From Bacteroidales bacterium (lineage in GTDB: Bacteria; Bacteroidota; Bacteroidia; Bacteroidales; UBA932), in the NCBI GenBank assembly GCA_017423025.1, contig JAFPGC010000019.1:31049-95048 (forward strand): a stretch of 64,000 nt of DNA, read 5' to 3'. Made by a program: the position numbers and the translations under genes. Each line of letters starts with the position of its first letter. The first letter of the stretch is position 1. Below, in pieces: positions 25,207-33,714 of this stretch. A model generated the notes under the pieces. That model saw only the letters and a list, made by a program, of their open reading frames with translations, was not told the origin of the DNA and did not search any database.

Positions 25207-27393
25207 ATGAACAAATGCTTTTTGATTGCTGCACTGTGTGTGCTGCCCCTCGCTGCGAATGCGCAGGAGGAAAAGGCGGAGCGTCTGGACTCCGCCACCG
25301 TATCGGCCTCCCGTGCCGGTAAACAGACTCCCGTAACTTACACAAGCCTGGGAAAGGCCGATTTGCAGGACGCCAATCCTATGAACTCGCTGCCGATGAC
25401 GCTGAACTTGCTGCCGTCGGTGGTGACGTACAATGAGGGCGGCACCGGGCTGGGCAATTCGGCCATGACCATCCGCGGGTCCAAGGGCTCGCAGATCAAT
25501 GTGACGCTGAACGGCATCACTCTCAACGATGCCGAGAGCCAGGAGGTCTTCTGGGTGAACATTCCTTCCCTGACCAATTTCCTCTCTTCCGTGCAGGTGC
25601 AGCGCGGACTGGGGACATCGGCCAACGGAGCCGGTGCCTTTGGCGCCAGCATCAATATGAGTACAGCCTTCGTGGGAGCCCAACCCACCGGCAGCGTGGA
25701 ACTGAGTGCGGGTTCCTATATGACCGGAATAGCTTCTGGGGCTGTTTCTACGGGTCTTCTACCCGGCGGCTTCTACTTCAATTTTGCAGGAAACCTGGGG
25801 CATACGGACGGGTATATCCGCAATGCCAAGGTCAACTCCCAGTCGCTCTTTGCCGTGCTGGGCTGGCTCAGCGGCAAGCGCTCCCTGCGCCTCACTTACC
25901 TTATGGGCAACCAGAAAAGCGGCATTACCTGGGACGGCATTGATCTGGAGCAATACGCCAAGGACCGCCGCTACAACGGGGCGGGCGAGTACTATGACGA
26001 GGAAGGGAATGTCCACTACTATCCCAATCAGACGGACAATTACCGTCAGCACCACGTCCAGCTCAACTATACCCGTGCTTTTGGCGACCGTTTCACCTGG
26101 TCCAACACCGTCAATTATACGCGTGGAGACGGCTACGATGAGTATTACAAGTCCAACAAGAAGCTCAAGAATTACGGTTTCCCGGCCGATATCAATCCCG
26201 CCCGCAGCGACATCGTCTACCGCAAGGGCATGGACAACGATTACGGGGTGGTGAACTCCAACCTGCGTTACCGCACCCGCGTGCTGGATGTGACCGGCGG
26301 CCTTAGCTGGAGCATCTACCGCGGAGGGCACTGGGGCCAGGTGCTGTGGACCAAGACCCTGGGAGACGTGGAGTCGCCGGACTGGTATTCCGGTACGGCC
26401 ATCAAGCGGGATGCGAGCGCCTTTGTAAGGGCCGAGTACCACCCCCTGGCCTGGCTCACGGCCTATGCGGACCTTCAGTACCGCAGTATCCGCTACTCTA
26501 TGACGGGCGTGGACGACGACTGGATAGAGTATGGCCGGGCCGAGGAAGACCGATTCAATTACAACACTACCTGGCGTTTCTTTAACCCGAGGGGCGGTAT
26601 CACTGCATCTTGGGGAGCCCACAAGTTGTATACCTCCGTGGCCGTGGGCAACCGCGAGCCCGGCAGGGGAGACATCAAGGAAAATGTCAAGGGAACGGGC
26701 CTTCCCATCAAGCCGGAGAAGATGGTGGACTTTGAAGCGGGCTACGAGTTCACCGGCTCGCGGGTGGTGCTGCACGCCAACCTCTACGCCATGGAATACT
26801 GGGACATGCTATTGGAGACGGGCCGATTGTCCTCCTCCGGATACGCCGTCAAGGAGAATGTCCCCCGTTCCTGGCGCCGGGGCGTGGAGTTATCGGCCGC
26901 CTGGCAGCCGCTCAGATGGCTCAAGGCCGATGGCAATGTAACCCTCTCTATGAACCAGATTGCCGACTATACCTCCTACGTCCCTTACGACGACTATTCC
27001 GGCACCGTGCCCATCAACTACGGGAAGACCACCATGCTTATGTCGCCATCGACTATAGGCATGGGGCGCCTGACCTTTACGCCGGGCAAAGCTTGGCTCT
27101 TCTCCGTAGACGGAAAATACGTGGGAAAGCAGTATCTGGACAACTCCATGAGGAAAGAAATGGAGATTCCCAGCTATTTTGTGATGGATGCCCAGCTTCA
27201 GAAGGGTTTTGACATCGGCCCTGGTCATCTGACCGTGGCGTTCTACGTTCATAACCTCTTGAATCACATGTATTACGCGTCCGGATGGCGCTGGGAATCC
27301 ATCTCTCCGGCCGATGGAAATCTTTATTCAGGTGTGGGAGTTTACCCCCAGCCTCCAATAAATTTCATGGCAAAAGTTAGATTTACTTTTTAA
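25207..27393 (+). CDS. TonB-dependent receptor, probable thiamine (or thiamine-compound) importer, OMPthi-type
   Basis: 728 residues with a signal peptide (ANAQ cleavage). A plug domain spans about residues 30-150 (TVSASR near the TonB box region, MTIRGSKGSQINVTLNGI, VQVQRGLGTSANGAGAFGAS). It is followed by a 22-strand-type barrel ending in the outer-membrane signature MAKVRFTF with a terminal Phe. There is no SusC-type carboxypeptidase-like extension. The TPP riboswitch directly upstream indicates a role in uptake of thiamine or its derivatives, matching the riboswitch-controlled OMPthi receptors described in Bacteroides. No PnuT-type transporter or kinase follows in this window. Confidence 0.92.
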   Translation: MNKCFLIAALCVLPLAANAQEEKAERLDSATVSASRAGKQTPVTYTSLGKADLQDANPMNSLPMTLNLLPSVVTYNEGGTGLGNSAMTIRGSKGSQINVTLNGITLNDAESQEVFWVNIPSLTNFLSSVQVQRGLGTSANGAGAFGASINMSTAFVGAQPTGSVELSAGSYMTGIASGAVSTGLLPGGFYFNFAGNLGHTDGYIRNAKVNSQSLFAVLGWLSGKRSLRLTYLMGNQKSGITWDGIDLEQYAKDRRYNGAGEYYDEEGNVHYYPNQTDNYRQHHVQLNYTRAFGDRFTWSNTVNYTRGDGYDEYYKSNKKLKNYGFPADINPARSDIVYRKGMDNDYGVVNSNLRYRTRVLDVTGGLSWSIYRGGHWGQVLWTKTLGDVESPDWYSGTAIKRDASAFVRAEYHPLAWLTAYADLQYRSIRYSMTGVDDDWIEYGRAEEDRFNYNTTWRFFNPRGGITASWGAHKLYTSVAVGNREPGRGDIKENVKGTGLPIKPEKMVDFEAGYEFTGSRVVLHANLYAMEYWDMLLETGRLSSSGYAVKENVPRSWRRGVELSAAWQPLRWLKADGNVTLSMNQIADYTSYVPYDDYSGTVPINYGKTTMLMSPSTIGMGRLTFTPGKAWLFSVDGKYVGKQYLDNSMRKEMEIPSYFVMDAQLQKGFDIGPGHLTVAFYVHNLLNHMYYASGWRWESISPADGNLYSGVGVYPQPPINFMAKVRFTF

Positions 27394-27427
27394 AATATTT
27401 TATTTAATAAAAAATAATTAGAAAAAA

Positions 27428-27459
27428 TTTGGAAGAATAAAAAAGTTTAGTAACTTTGC
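27428..27459 (+). promoter_or_regulatory. Consensus promoter for a putative small RNA
   Basis: TTTG (27428-27431), exactly 19 bp, TAACTTTGC (27451-27459). This is among the best promoters in the window and no ordinary gene lies downstream on this strand. Confidence 0.82.
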
Positions 27460-27464
27460 ATTAG

Positions 27465-27592
27465 GAAAACGGGTGAAAGCTCCTTTTCCCAGACGAAACG
27501 CTTTTTCTAACCAACTAATTAACCTTCTTCTTTAAGGTAAGAATACACTACTAACTAACCAAAATAATCCCGCAGTGATGCGGGATTATTTT
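27465..27592 (+). ncRNA. Putative stand-alone small RNA of about 125 nt (or tiny-peptide mRNA)
   Basis: Framed by a consensus promoter and a strong intrinsic terminator. The 5' part can fold as GGAAAA/TTTTCC (27464-27489), the middle is single-stranded and CU/AC-rich. There is no ATG; a GTG-initiated 20-codon frame (27473-27535) exists, but nothing proves translation. I do not recognise it as a known Rfam family. It could be a regulatory RNA or a 6S-like RNA. Confidence 0.6.
27561..27592 (+). terminator. Intrinsic terminator of the putative small RNA
   Basis: A perfect 13-bp stem (27561-27573 with 27580-27592), core ATCCCGC/GCGGGAT, loop AGTGAT, ending in TTATTTT. Confidence 0.88.
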
Positions 27593-27633
27593 GTTGCACG
27601 GGGTGCTACAAAAACTTTCCGGAATCTTAGACT

Positions 27634-27658
27634 GATAGGAAGGGCATTCTTTCCTATC
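27634..27658. repeat. Hairpin in the TonB receptor-sdaA spacer
   Basis: GATAGGAA (27634-27641) and TTCCTATC (27651-27658) are perfectly complementary with a 9-nt loop. It is part of a 300-bp non-coding stretch (27593-27889) that otherwise contains only repeats. Confidence 0.6.
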
Positions 27659-27690
27659 GGCTCTTAAATTGAATTGACGCGTTATTGTGG

Positions 27691-27821
27691 TTAAGATTCT
27701 CGATATGGGGGATCTTAAACATAATAGGGCCCAAAATCAATTTAAGATTTGCGAATAGCGGGATCTTCGCCATAATAGGGGGCAAAACCAAACTAAGATC
27801 TGGAAATACGAAATCCGGAAG
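27691..27821. repeat. 51-bp imperfect tandem repeat, about 2.5 copies
   Basis: Units at 27691-27741 and 27742-27792 share blocks TTAAGATT, GGGATCTT, CATAATAGGG and CAAAA at the same offsets; a third partial unit starts at 27793 (CTAAGATCTGG). The period is 17 codons. Read on +, it gives LRFxxxGIxxIIGxKxx twice, but the frame runs on antisense into sdaA and has only a TTG start. Confidence 0.75.
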
Positions 27822-27870
27822 GGAATTGTTTTTTTTGGGCTACTGCACAAAAAAGAATTTCCTTCCGGAT
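27813..27870 (-). terminator. Long inverted repeat downstream of sdaA
   Basis: Arms 27813-27834 and 27849-27870 match at 20 of 22 positions (ATCCGGAAGG core, then AATT and a T/A run) around a 14-nt loop. It lies 20 bp past the sdaA stop. With the A/T run inside the stem it could act as terminator on either strand, or be the end of a degenerate repeat element. Confidence 0.55.
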
Positions 27871-27889
27871 AGGTTTGTAAACAAGATGT

Positions 27890-29098
27890 CTACTTGTTCA
27901 GATACTTCAAAGCGAGGCCGCCGGCGGAGGTTTCCTTGTAGAGGGAAGGGAGGTCCTTGCCGGTTTGTTTCATTACTTCCACCACGTGGTCGAAGGAGAT
28001 GCGGTGACGGCCGTCGGAGAAGGTGGAGAAGATGTTGGAGTCCAGGGCGCGGGTGGCGGCGAAGGCGTTGCGTTCGATGCAGGGGATCTGTACCAGGCCG
28101 CAGACGGGGTCGCAAGTCATGCCCAGGTGGTGCTCCAGACCCATCTCGGCCGCGTATTCTACCTGGTAGGGACTGCCGCCGAAGAGCTGGCAGGCTGCGG
28201 CGGAGGCCATGGCGCAGGCGACTCCCACCTCACCTTGGCAACCTACTTCGGCGCCGGAGATGGAGGCGTTCTGCTTGACCACGTTGCCGATGATGCCGGC
28301 GGTGGCCAGGGCACGGAGGATCTTGGTGTCGGAGAAGGCGTGGCCGTTGGACAGGTGGTACAGGACGCCGGGGATAACGCCGGAAGAGCCGCAGGTGGGG
28401 GCGGTGACGATGGTGCCGCCGGAGGCGTTCTCTTCACTCACGGCCAGAGCGTAGGCGAAGACCAGACCGCGGGAGCGGAGGTTGGGCTGGTAACCTAAAG
28501 CCTTGACGTGGTACTTGCTGGCTTTGCGGGAAAGGTTGAGGGGGCCGGGCAGACGGCCTTCGTTGTTGAGGCCGCGGGTCACGGAGGCCTTCATGGCCTC
28601 CCAAATCTCCTGGAGATAGTCCCAGATTTCGGGGCCTTCGCAGATTTCCACGTATTCCCAGATGCTGCGGCCGTTGGCGTCGCACCATTCGATAATGTCG
28701 GTAAGGGTGTTGAGGTCGTATACCTCGCCGGACTTGCTCATCTCCTTGCCGGGGCCTTCGGAAAGGGCGCCGCCGCCGATGGAGAAGACGGTCCATTCTT
28801 CCTGCAGGGTATCATCGGCCCCGAATGCCTTGAAGAGCATTCCGTTGGGGTGATAATCCAGCACACGCGAGGCTTCCCAGTTGATTTTTACCGGGCCGAT
28901 GGGCTCCAGGGCTTCGAGGATGGCGACGTCGGTCATATGGCCCTTGCCGGTGGCGGCCAGGGAGCCGTAGAGGGTAACCTCGAAACGGGCGGCGTCGGGA
29001 TGACGTTCGCCGAAGATGCGGGCCGCATTGTTGGGACCCATGGTATGGGAAGAGGACGGGCCTTTTCCTATTTTATACAGTTCGCGAAGAGAATTCAT
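27890..29098 (-). CDS. sdaA: L-serine ammonia-lyase (L-serine dehydratase), iron-sulfur dependent, single chain
   Basis: 402 residues with the beta domain first (SSSHTMGPNNAARIF near the start, residues 1-150) and the catalytic alpha domain after. The Cys residues that bind the [4Fe-4S] cluster are in APTCGSSGVIPG, VGCQGEVGVA and MTCDPVCGLVQIPC. It deaminates L-serine to pyruvate and ammonia. It is transcribed alone, divergently from trmD, with a consensus -7 box upstream. Confidence 0.96.
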   Translation of the reverse strand: MNSLRELYKIGKGPSSSHTMGPNNAARIFGERHPDAARFEVTLYGSLAATGKGHMTDVAILEALEPIGPVKINWEASRVLDYHPNGMLFKAFGADDTLQEEWTVFSIGGGALSEGPGKEMSKSGEVYDLNTLTDIIEWCDANGRSIWEYVEICEGPEIWDYLQEIWEAMKASVTRGLNNEGRLPGPLNLSRKASKYHVKALGYQPNLRSRGLVFAYALAVSEENASGGTIVTAPTCGSSGVIPGVLYHLSNGHAFSDTKILRALATAGIIGNVVKQNASISGAEVGCQGEVGVACAMASAAACQLFGGSPYQVEYAAEMGLEHHLGMTCDPVCGLVQIPCIERNAFAATRALDSNIFSTFSDGRHRISFDHVVEVMKQTGKDLPSLYKETSAGGLALKYLNK

Positions 29099-29116
29099 AA
29101 GTATGCGCTTAATGCG

Positions 29117-29125
29117 GCAAAGTTA
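29117..29125 (-). promoter_or_regulatory. -7 promoter box for sdaA
   Basis: Reads TAACTTTGC on the - strand, 19 bp before the ATG at 29098. Confidence 0.7.
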
Positions 29126-29139
29126 AGGATTATTTTTCG

Positions 29140-29148
29140 TATTTTTGC
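29140..29148 (+). promoter_or_regulatory. -7 promoter box for trmD
   Basis: TATTTTTGC on +, 19 bp before the trmD ATG and only 14 bp from the divergent sdaA box, so the two promoters overlap. Confidence 0.7.
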
Positions 29149-29167
29149 AGTTCTAAACCCTGTAAAT

Positions 29168-29848
29168 ATGCTCAGAATAGATATCATCAGCGTGGTTCCG
29201 GAACTCCTGGAGAGTCCGCTCAGTTACTCCATTCCGGCGCGTGCCGTCAAGAAGGGACTGGCCGAGATTCATATCCATGATCTCCGGAAGTATGGCCTGG
29301 GTTCCCGGCAGACCGTGGACGATTATTCCTACGGCGGGGACGCCGGCATGGTGATGATGGTGGAACCGGTGTTCAACTGCATCAACGACCTGAAGAAGGA
29401 GCGCCATTACGATGAGGTTATCTATATGGCCCCGGACGGCGAAATTCTTACCCAAGGAATAGCCAATGAGCTGAGCCTCAAGGAGAATATCATCATTCTC
29501 TGCGGCCACTATAAGGGCATTGACGAGCGTATCCGCGAGCACATTGTCACGCGCGAGATTTCCGTGGGGGACTTTGTGGTGAGCGGGGGAGAGATTCCCG
29601 CGGCGCTTCTGGCCGACAGCATCATCCGCCTGGTGCCGGGCGTTCTCACCGACGAAACATCGGCCCTCTCCGATTCTTTCCAGGACGGGCTGGTTTCTCC
29701 TCCCGTGTACACGCGGCCGGCGGAATTCAACGGCTGGAAGGTGCCGGACGTGCTTTTGTGCGGCAATCCCAAGATCATCCAGGCCTGGCAGGATGAGCAG
29801 GCTTTGGCCCGTACTCGCGAGCGTCGGCCCGGGCTGTTGGAAAAGTGA
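29168..29848 (+). CDS. trmD: tRNA (guanine-N1)-methyltransferase
   Basis: 226 residues from ATG 29168, just after the promoter box; longer upstream frames run antisense through sdaA and are rejected. SPOUT-family trefoil-knot landmarks are present: MLRIDIISVVPELL start, SYGGDAGMVMM, LCGHYKGIDERI, SVGDFVVSGGE, and LVPGVLTDE. It methylates G37 of tRNAs reading CNN codons, preventing +1 frameshifts. In this organism it is not next to rpsP/rimM/rplS but is placed before a DUF349 gene and yidC. Confidence 0.97.
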   Translation: MLRIDIISVVPELLESPLSYSIPARAVKKGLAEIHIHDLRKYGLGSRQTVDDYSYGGDAGMVMMVEPVFNCINDLKKERHYDEVIYMAPDGEILTQGIANELSLKENIIILCGHYKGIDERIREHIVTREISVGDFVVSGGEIPAALLADSIIRLVPGVLTDETSALSDSFQDGLVSPPVYTRPAEFNGWKVPDVLLCGNPKIIQAWQDEQALARTRERRPGLLEK

Positions 29849-29868
29849 TGCATTATTCCTACATTTGT
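29837..29868 (+). promoter_or_regulatory. Promoter of the DUF349 gene
   Basis: TTG (29837-29839) inside the end of trmD, 20 bp spacer, TACATTTGT (29860-29868); the ATG follows 23 bp later. Confidence 0.72.
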
Positions 29869-29891
29869 AAGCTAATATTAAACTAAATACT

Positions 29892-31790
29892 ATGAGTGAA
29901 GAAATTAAGCCTGTGGTCAATGAAACCGCAGATGTAGCCAAGCAGGAACAGGAAGTTAAAGAATCTCCCATCGTGGAGGAAGTGAAGGACGCCGTAGCCG
30001 CCGTGGCCGATAAGGCCGTAGAGGTGGTGGACAGCGTCAAGGATGCTGTGGAAGAGGTGAAGGAAGCCGCCGTGAACTACGGTGAGAAGACCCTTGCCGA
30101 GCTCTCCGAGCTGTTCCAGCAATTGAAAGCCAGTGAAGACCGCATGAAGCGGTCCAAGGAGGCCGAGGCTTTGAAATCGGCCTTCTATAAGCGCCTTTCC
30201 CGTGAGAAGGCCGAAGCCGGCGAAGACGCCGCCGTGGAAGAACCGGACGAGAATACGCCCGTGGAAGATTCCACCGTCCCTATGCAGAGCGGTCCTGTGA
30301 GCCCGTTCGCTGCCATTGAGGCCGGCTTCAAGTCCCTTTATATGGAGTACAAGAAAGAGCGCGCCGAATATAATAAGGAGCAGGACGCCCAGCGTGAGGA
30401 GAACCTGCAGAAGAAGCAGGCCATCATCGAAGAGTTGAAGGCCCTGGTGGAAGAGCCCGGAGACATGAAGGAAGCCTTCCCCAAGTTCCGCGACATCCAG
30501 AACCGCTGGAGAGAGGTAGGTCCTGTGCCCCAGCAGAATTTCCGCGACGTCAACGATACCTACCAGCTCCACGTGACCAAGTTCTACGACCTGGTGGATA
30601 TCAACCGTGAACTCCGCGACCTGGACTTCAAGAAGAACCTGGAAGCCAAGACCACTTTCTGCGAGCAGGCCGAGGCCCTGGGAGAGGACGAGGATGTAGT
30701 GGAAGCCTTCAAGGAGCTGCAGAAGCTGCATGAGCAGTGGAAAGACCTGGGCCCTGTGGCCAAGGAGTACCGCGACGAGATTTGGGAGCGTTTCCGCGCC
30801 GCCACTTCCGTGGTGAACAAACGCTACCAGGCCCACTTCGAAGGCCTCAAGGAGCAGCAGGCCCAGAACCTGGAAGCCAAGCAGGCCCTCTGCGAAGAGG
30901 TAGAGGCCATCGCCAACAAGGAAATCACCTCCTCCACCGAGTGGAACACCCTCTCCAAGCAGATTGAGGATATCCAGGCCAAGTGGCGCACCATCGGCTT
31001 TGCCACCCGCAAGGAAAACCAGAAAGTATACGACCGTTTCCGCGCCGCCTGCGACAAGTTCTTCGAGCGCAAGCGTGCCTCCTTCTCCGAGTTCAAGGAT
31101 TCCATGAACGCCAACCTGGAGAAGAAGATGGCCATCATCGAAGAGGCCGAGTCCCTCAAGGACAGCACCGACTGGAAGGCTACCAGCGACCGCTTCATCG
31201 AACTGCAGAAGCAGTGGAAGGAGATTGGCGCCGTGCCCCGCAAGAAGAGCGAGCAAATCTGGAAGCGTTTCCGCGCCGCCTGCGACGCCTTCTTCACCGC
31301 CCGTGACAACCGTCCCGACGGCCCCGGCAGCCTGAACACCAACCTGGTCGCCAAGAAGGCCCTCATCGAGTCCATCAAGGCTTACACTCCCGTGGATGCC
31401 GAGACCGATGCCGCCGCTGCCAAGGACTTCGCCGCCAAGTGGAACGAGATTGGCTTTGTCCCCTTCAAGGAGAAGGACAAGATCCAGGCCGAGTACCGCG
31501 AGGCCATGCAGGCCCAGTTCCCGGACTTCGGAGGCCGTCGCCATGAGCGTGGCGCTTCCCGTGGCACCGAGCGTCGTCCCCTGAGCGAGAAAGACAAGCT
31601 CAAGGAGCAGTTCAACGCCCTCCAGCAGGAGATTCAGACCTACGAGAACAACATCGGTTTCTTCGGCCTTTCCAAGGGTGCCGAAAAGCTCAAGGCCCAG
31701 ATGCAGGAGCGCATCGACGCCGCCAAGGCCAAACTGGAAGACCTCAAGGCCCAGATCCGTGCCAAAGAACAGGAGGAGTCTCAGGAGTAG
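29892..31790 (+). CDS. DUF349-repeat coiled-coil protein
   Basis: 632 residues. The first ~60 are acidic low-complexity (E/V/A/D-rich). From about residue 190 on there are five helical DUF349-type repeats, each with a W-x-x-(I/V/L)-G core: NRWREVGPVP, EQWKDLGPVA, AKWRTIGFAT, KQWKEIGAVP, AKWNEIGFVP. Each is followed by a (R/Y)FRAA(C/T)-like helix. The C-terminal ~60 residues form an E/K/Q coiled coil. Proteins of this kind are widespread in Bacteroidota; the function is not established. It has its own promoter and is followed 3 bp later by yidC, so the two are co-transcribed. Confidence 0.88.
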   Translation: MSEEIKPVVNETADVAKQEQEVKESPIVEEVKDAVAAVADKAVEVVDSVKDAVEEVKEAAVNYGEKTLAELSELFQQLKASEDRMKRSKEAEALKSAFYKRLSREKAEAGEDAAVEEPDENTPVEDSTVPMQSGPVSPFAAIEAGFKSLYMEYKKERAEYNKEQDAQREENLQKKQAIIEELKALVEEPGDMKEAFPKFRDIQNRWREVGPVPQQNFRDVNDTYQLHVTKFYDLVDINRELRDLDFKKNLEAKTTFCEQAEALGEDEDVVEAFKELQKLHEQWKDLGPVAKEYRDEIWERFRAATSVVNKRYQAHFEGLKEQQAQNLEAKQALCEEVEAIANKEITSSTEWNTLSKQIEDIQAKWRTIGFATRKENQKVYDRFRAACDKFFERKRASFSEFKDSMNANLEKKMAIIEEAESLKDSTDWKATSDRFIELQKQWKEIGAVPRKKSEQIWKRFRAACDAFFTARDNRPDGPGSLNTNLVAKKALIESIKAYTPVDAETDAAAAKDFAAKWNEIGFVPFKEKDKIQAEYREAMQAQFPDFGGRRHERGASRGTERRPLSEKDKLKEQFNALQQEIQTYENNIGFFGLSKGAEKLKAQMQERIDAAKAKLEDLKAQIRAKEQEESQE

Positions 31791-31793
31791 CCT

Positions 31794-33680
31794 ATGGATA
31801 AGAATTCAGTTATCGGCTTTGTACTCATAGCCCTCATCATGGTGGGCTTCTTCGGGTACCAGAGCCGTCAAGTTAAAAAGCAGCAGGAGTACCAGGCCCA
31901 ACTGGATTCCATAGCCGCTGCCGAGGCCTACGCCCAGTATCAGCTGGACAGCGCCTGGAGGGCAGAGCATCCGCAGGAAGCCGCCGTGGCTGATTCCGTG
32001 GCCCAGGCCGTGGAGACCGCTCCCGTGGCTCCGGTGTATTCGGATTCCCTCCTGAACCTGGCCGCCCGTGCCGAGGAACAGCTCATCACCCTGTCCAACG
32101 AAAAGCTGGAGGTGGTGTTCACCACCAAGGGTGCCCAGCCGTATTCCGTGCTGGTGAAGGATTACCTCACCTATGGCAAGGAACCCCTGTACCTGTTACA
32201 GGCCGGCAAGACGGAGCTGGGTTATACGGTTTATGCCCCTTCGGCCATCGATACGCGTAAATTCGTGTTTCAGTATGTTCCCGAGGCTTCTTCGGACAGT
32301 ACGGTGGTCATGCGCCTTCCCATGCAGGACGGTGGTTACATCGAGCAGAAGTACACCCTCTTGAAGGATTCCTATTCCATGAATGAGACGCTGTCGCTGG
32401 TGAATATGAATTTCCAGCGCAATTCCGGCAGCATTGACATCAATTTCAACGCCACGCTGCCGCGCATGGAGAAGGGTTACAAGAACGAAACCCAGTACTC
32501 CCGCCTCAATTACTACTTCCCGGACGACAAGAAGCCGGCCAATATCGGCAATGGCCGAAAAGGCAACAAGCGCTTCTCCAACAATATCGAATGGTTTGCC
32601 TTCCAGCAGCAGTTCTTCAGCGCCATCATGCGCGCCCCGCAGTACTTCAGCTTCGGAGACTTCTCCATCGATTTTGTTCCCAAGGAAGATCCTTCCCACG
32701 ACCTGATGAACTGCAGCGCTTCCATGCGTACCTCCATTAACCAGACCAGGGGAGCGGAGCGCATTGACGTGCCTTTCGAGTTCTACTTCGGCCCCAACAG
32801 TTATAAGGGCTTGAAGGCTTATGGCCATTCCTACGAGAAGGTGATTCCGCTGGGCGGTAAGATCATCGGCGTATTCACCAAGTATGTGATTATCCCGCTG
32901 TTCGACTGGCTGCACAAGTCTATCGCCAATTTCGGTATCATCATCCTCCTGATGACCATCTTCATCAAGATTGTGGTGCTGCCGTTCGCATACAAGACGT
33001 ATTCTTCCAGCGCCAAGATGCAGGCTTTGAAGCCCTTCATCGAGAAGATCAATGCCAAGTATCCCAAGCAGGAGGACGCCATGAAAAAGCAGCAGGAGAC
33101 CATGGCCCTGTACAAGAAGGCCGGTGCCTCACCTATGGGCGGCTGTCTGCCCATGCTGCTGCAGATGCCCATCCTGTGGGCCATGTTCCGCTTCTTCCCG
33201 GCCTCCATCGAGCTGCGTCAGCAGCCTTTCCTCTGGGCCGAGGACCTGAGCACCTATGATGACATCATCAGCTGGGGTACCAGCATCCTGGGAATGGATC
33301 ACATCTCCCTCTTCGCCCTCCTGATGGCCGCTTCCATGTTCTTCTATTCCAAGATCATGCAGCAGCAGACGGCCGGCAACGATCCCAATGCCAAGATGAT
33401 GCAGGCCATGAGCCTGTACATGATGCCTATCATGATGTTCTTCATCTGTAACAACCTGAGCTCCGGCCTTAGCTACTACTACCTCCTGAGCAACCTCATC
33501 ACCATGCTGGAGACCTGGGTCATCCGCAAATGGGTGGTGGATCCGGAGAAGGTAGTCGCCCAGGTAAAGGCGGCCGAGAACAAGCCTGCGCCCAAGAGCA
33601 AGTGGCAGCAGCGCCTGGAAGAGGCCCAGAAGATGCAGAGGGAAATGCAGAAGCAACAGCAGAAAGGTAAAAAACGCTAA
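31794..33680 (+). CDS. yidC: Membrane protein insertase YidC
   Basis: 628 residues: N-terminal membrane anchor (NSVIGFVLIALIMVGFFGYQ), a large periplasmic beta-sandwich domain (about 60-350), and the conserved insertase core with about five membrane segments starting at WLHKSIANFGIIILLMTIF. A Lys-rich C-terminal tail follows (KQQQKGKKR), as in forms that contact ribosomes. It inserts and folds inner-membrane proteins alone or with SecYEG. The core shows the expected KYPKQEDAMKKQQETMALYK cytoplasmic helix and GGCLPMLLQMPILWAMF. Confidence 0.97.
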   Translation: MDKNSVIGFVLIALIMVGFFGYQSRQVKKQQEYQAQLDSIAAAEAYAQYQLDSAWRAEHPQEAAVADSVAQAVETAPVAPVYSDSLLNLAARAEEQLITLSNEKLEVVFTTKGAQPYSVLVKDYLTYGKEPLYLLQAGKTELGYTVYAPSAIDTRKFVFQYVPEASSDSTVVMRLPMQDGGYIEQKYTLLKDSYSMNETLSLVNMNFQRNSGSIDINFNATLPRMEKGYKNETQYSRLNYYFPDDKKPANIGNGRKGNKRFSNNIEWFAFQQQFFSAIMRAPQYFSFGDFSIDFVPKEDPSHDLMNCSASMRTSINQTRGAERIDVPFEFYFGPNSYKGLKAYGHSYEKVIPLGGKIIGVFTKYVIIPLFDWLHKSIANFGIIILLMTIFIKIVVLPFAYKTYSSSAKMQALKPFIEKINAKYPKQEDAMKKQQETMALYKKAGASPMGGCLPMLLQMPILWAMFRFFPASIELRQQPFLWAEDLSTYDDIISWGTSILGMDHISLFALLMAASMFFYSKIMQQQTAGNDPNAKMMQAMSLYMMPIMMFFICNNLSSGLSYYYLLSNLITMLETWVIRKWVVDPEKVVAQVKAAENKPAPKSKWQQRLEEAQKMQREMQKQQQKGKKR

Positions 33681-33685
33681 ACGTC

Positions 33686-33714
33686 ATGCCCGGCTTTGAC
33701 CGGGCATCTCTTTT
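33686..33714 (+). terminator. REP-like palindrome acting as terminator after yidC
   Basis: ATGCCCGG-CTTTGA-CCGGGCAT (33686-33707) followed by CTCTTTT. It matches a second copy at 41374-41394 (see there). It ends directly at the yggS ATG, so yggS expression must depend on read-through or a promoter upstream of the hairpin. Confidence 0.72.

Noticed and set aside
27691-27821. CRISPR array
   Set aside because: Only about 2.5 imperfect units with no unique spacers between them; no cas genes in the window.
27685-28278. + frame of 197 codons carrying the 17-residue repeats
   Set aside because: Starts with TTG, has no promoter nearby and runs antisense through sdaA, where it becomes Arg/Gly-rich noise; kept only as a repeat finding.
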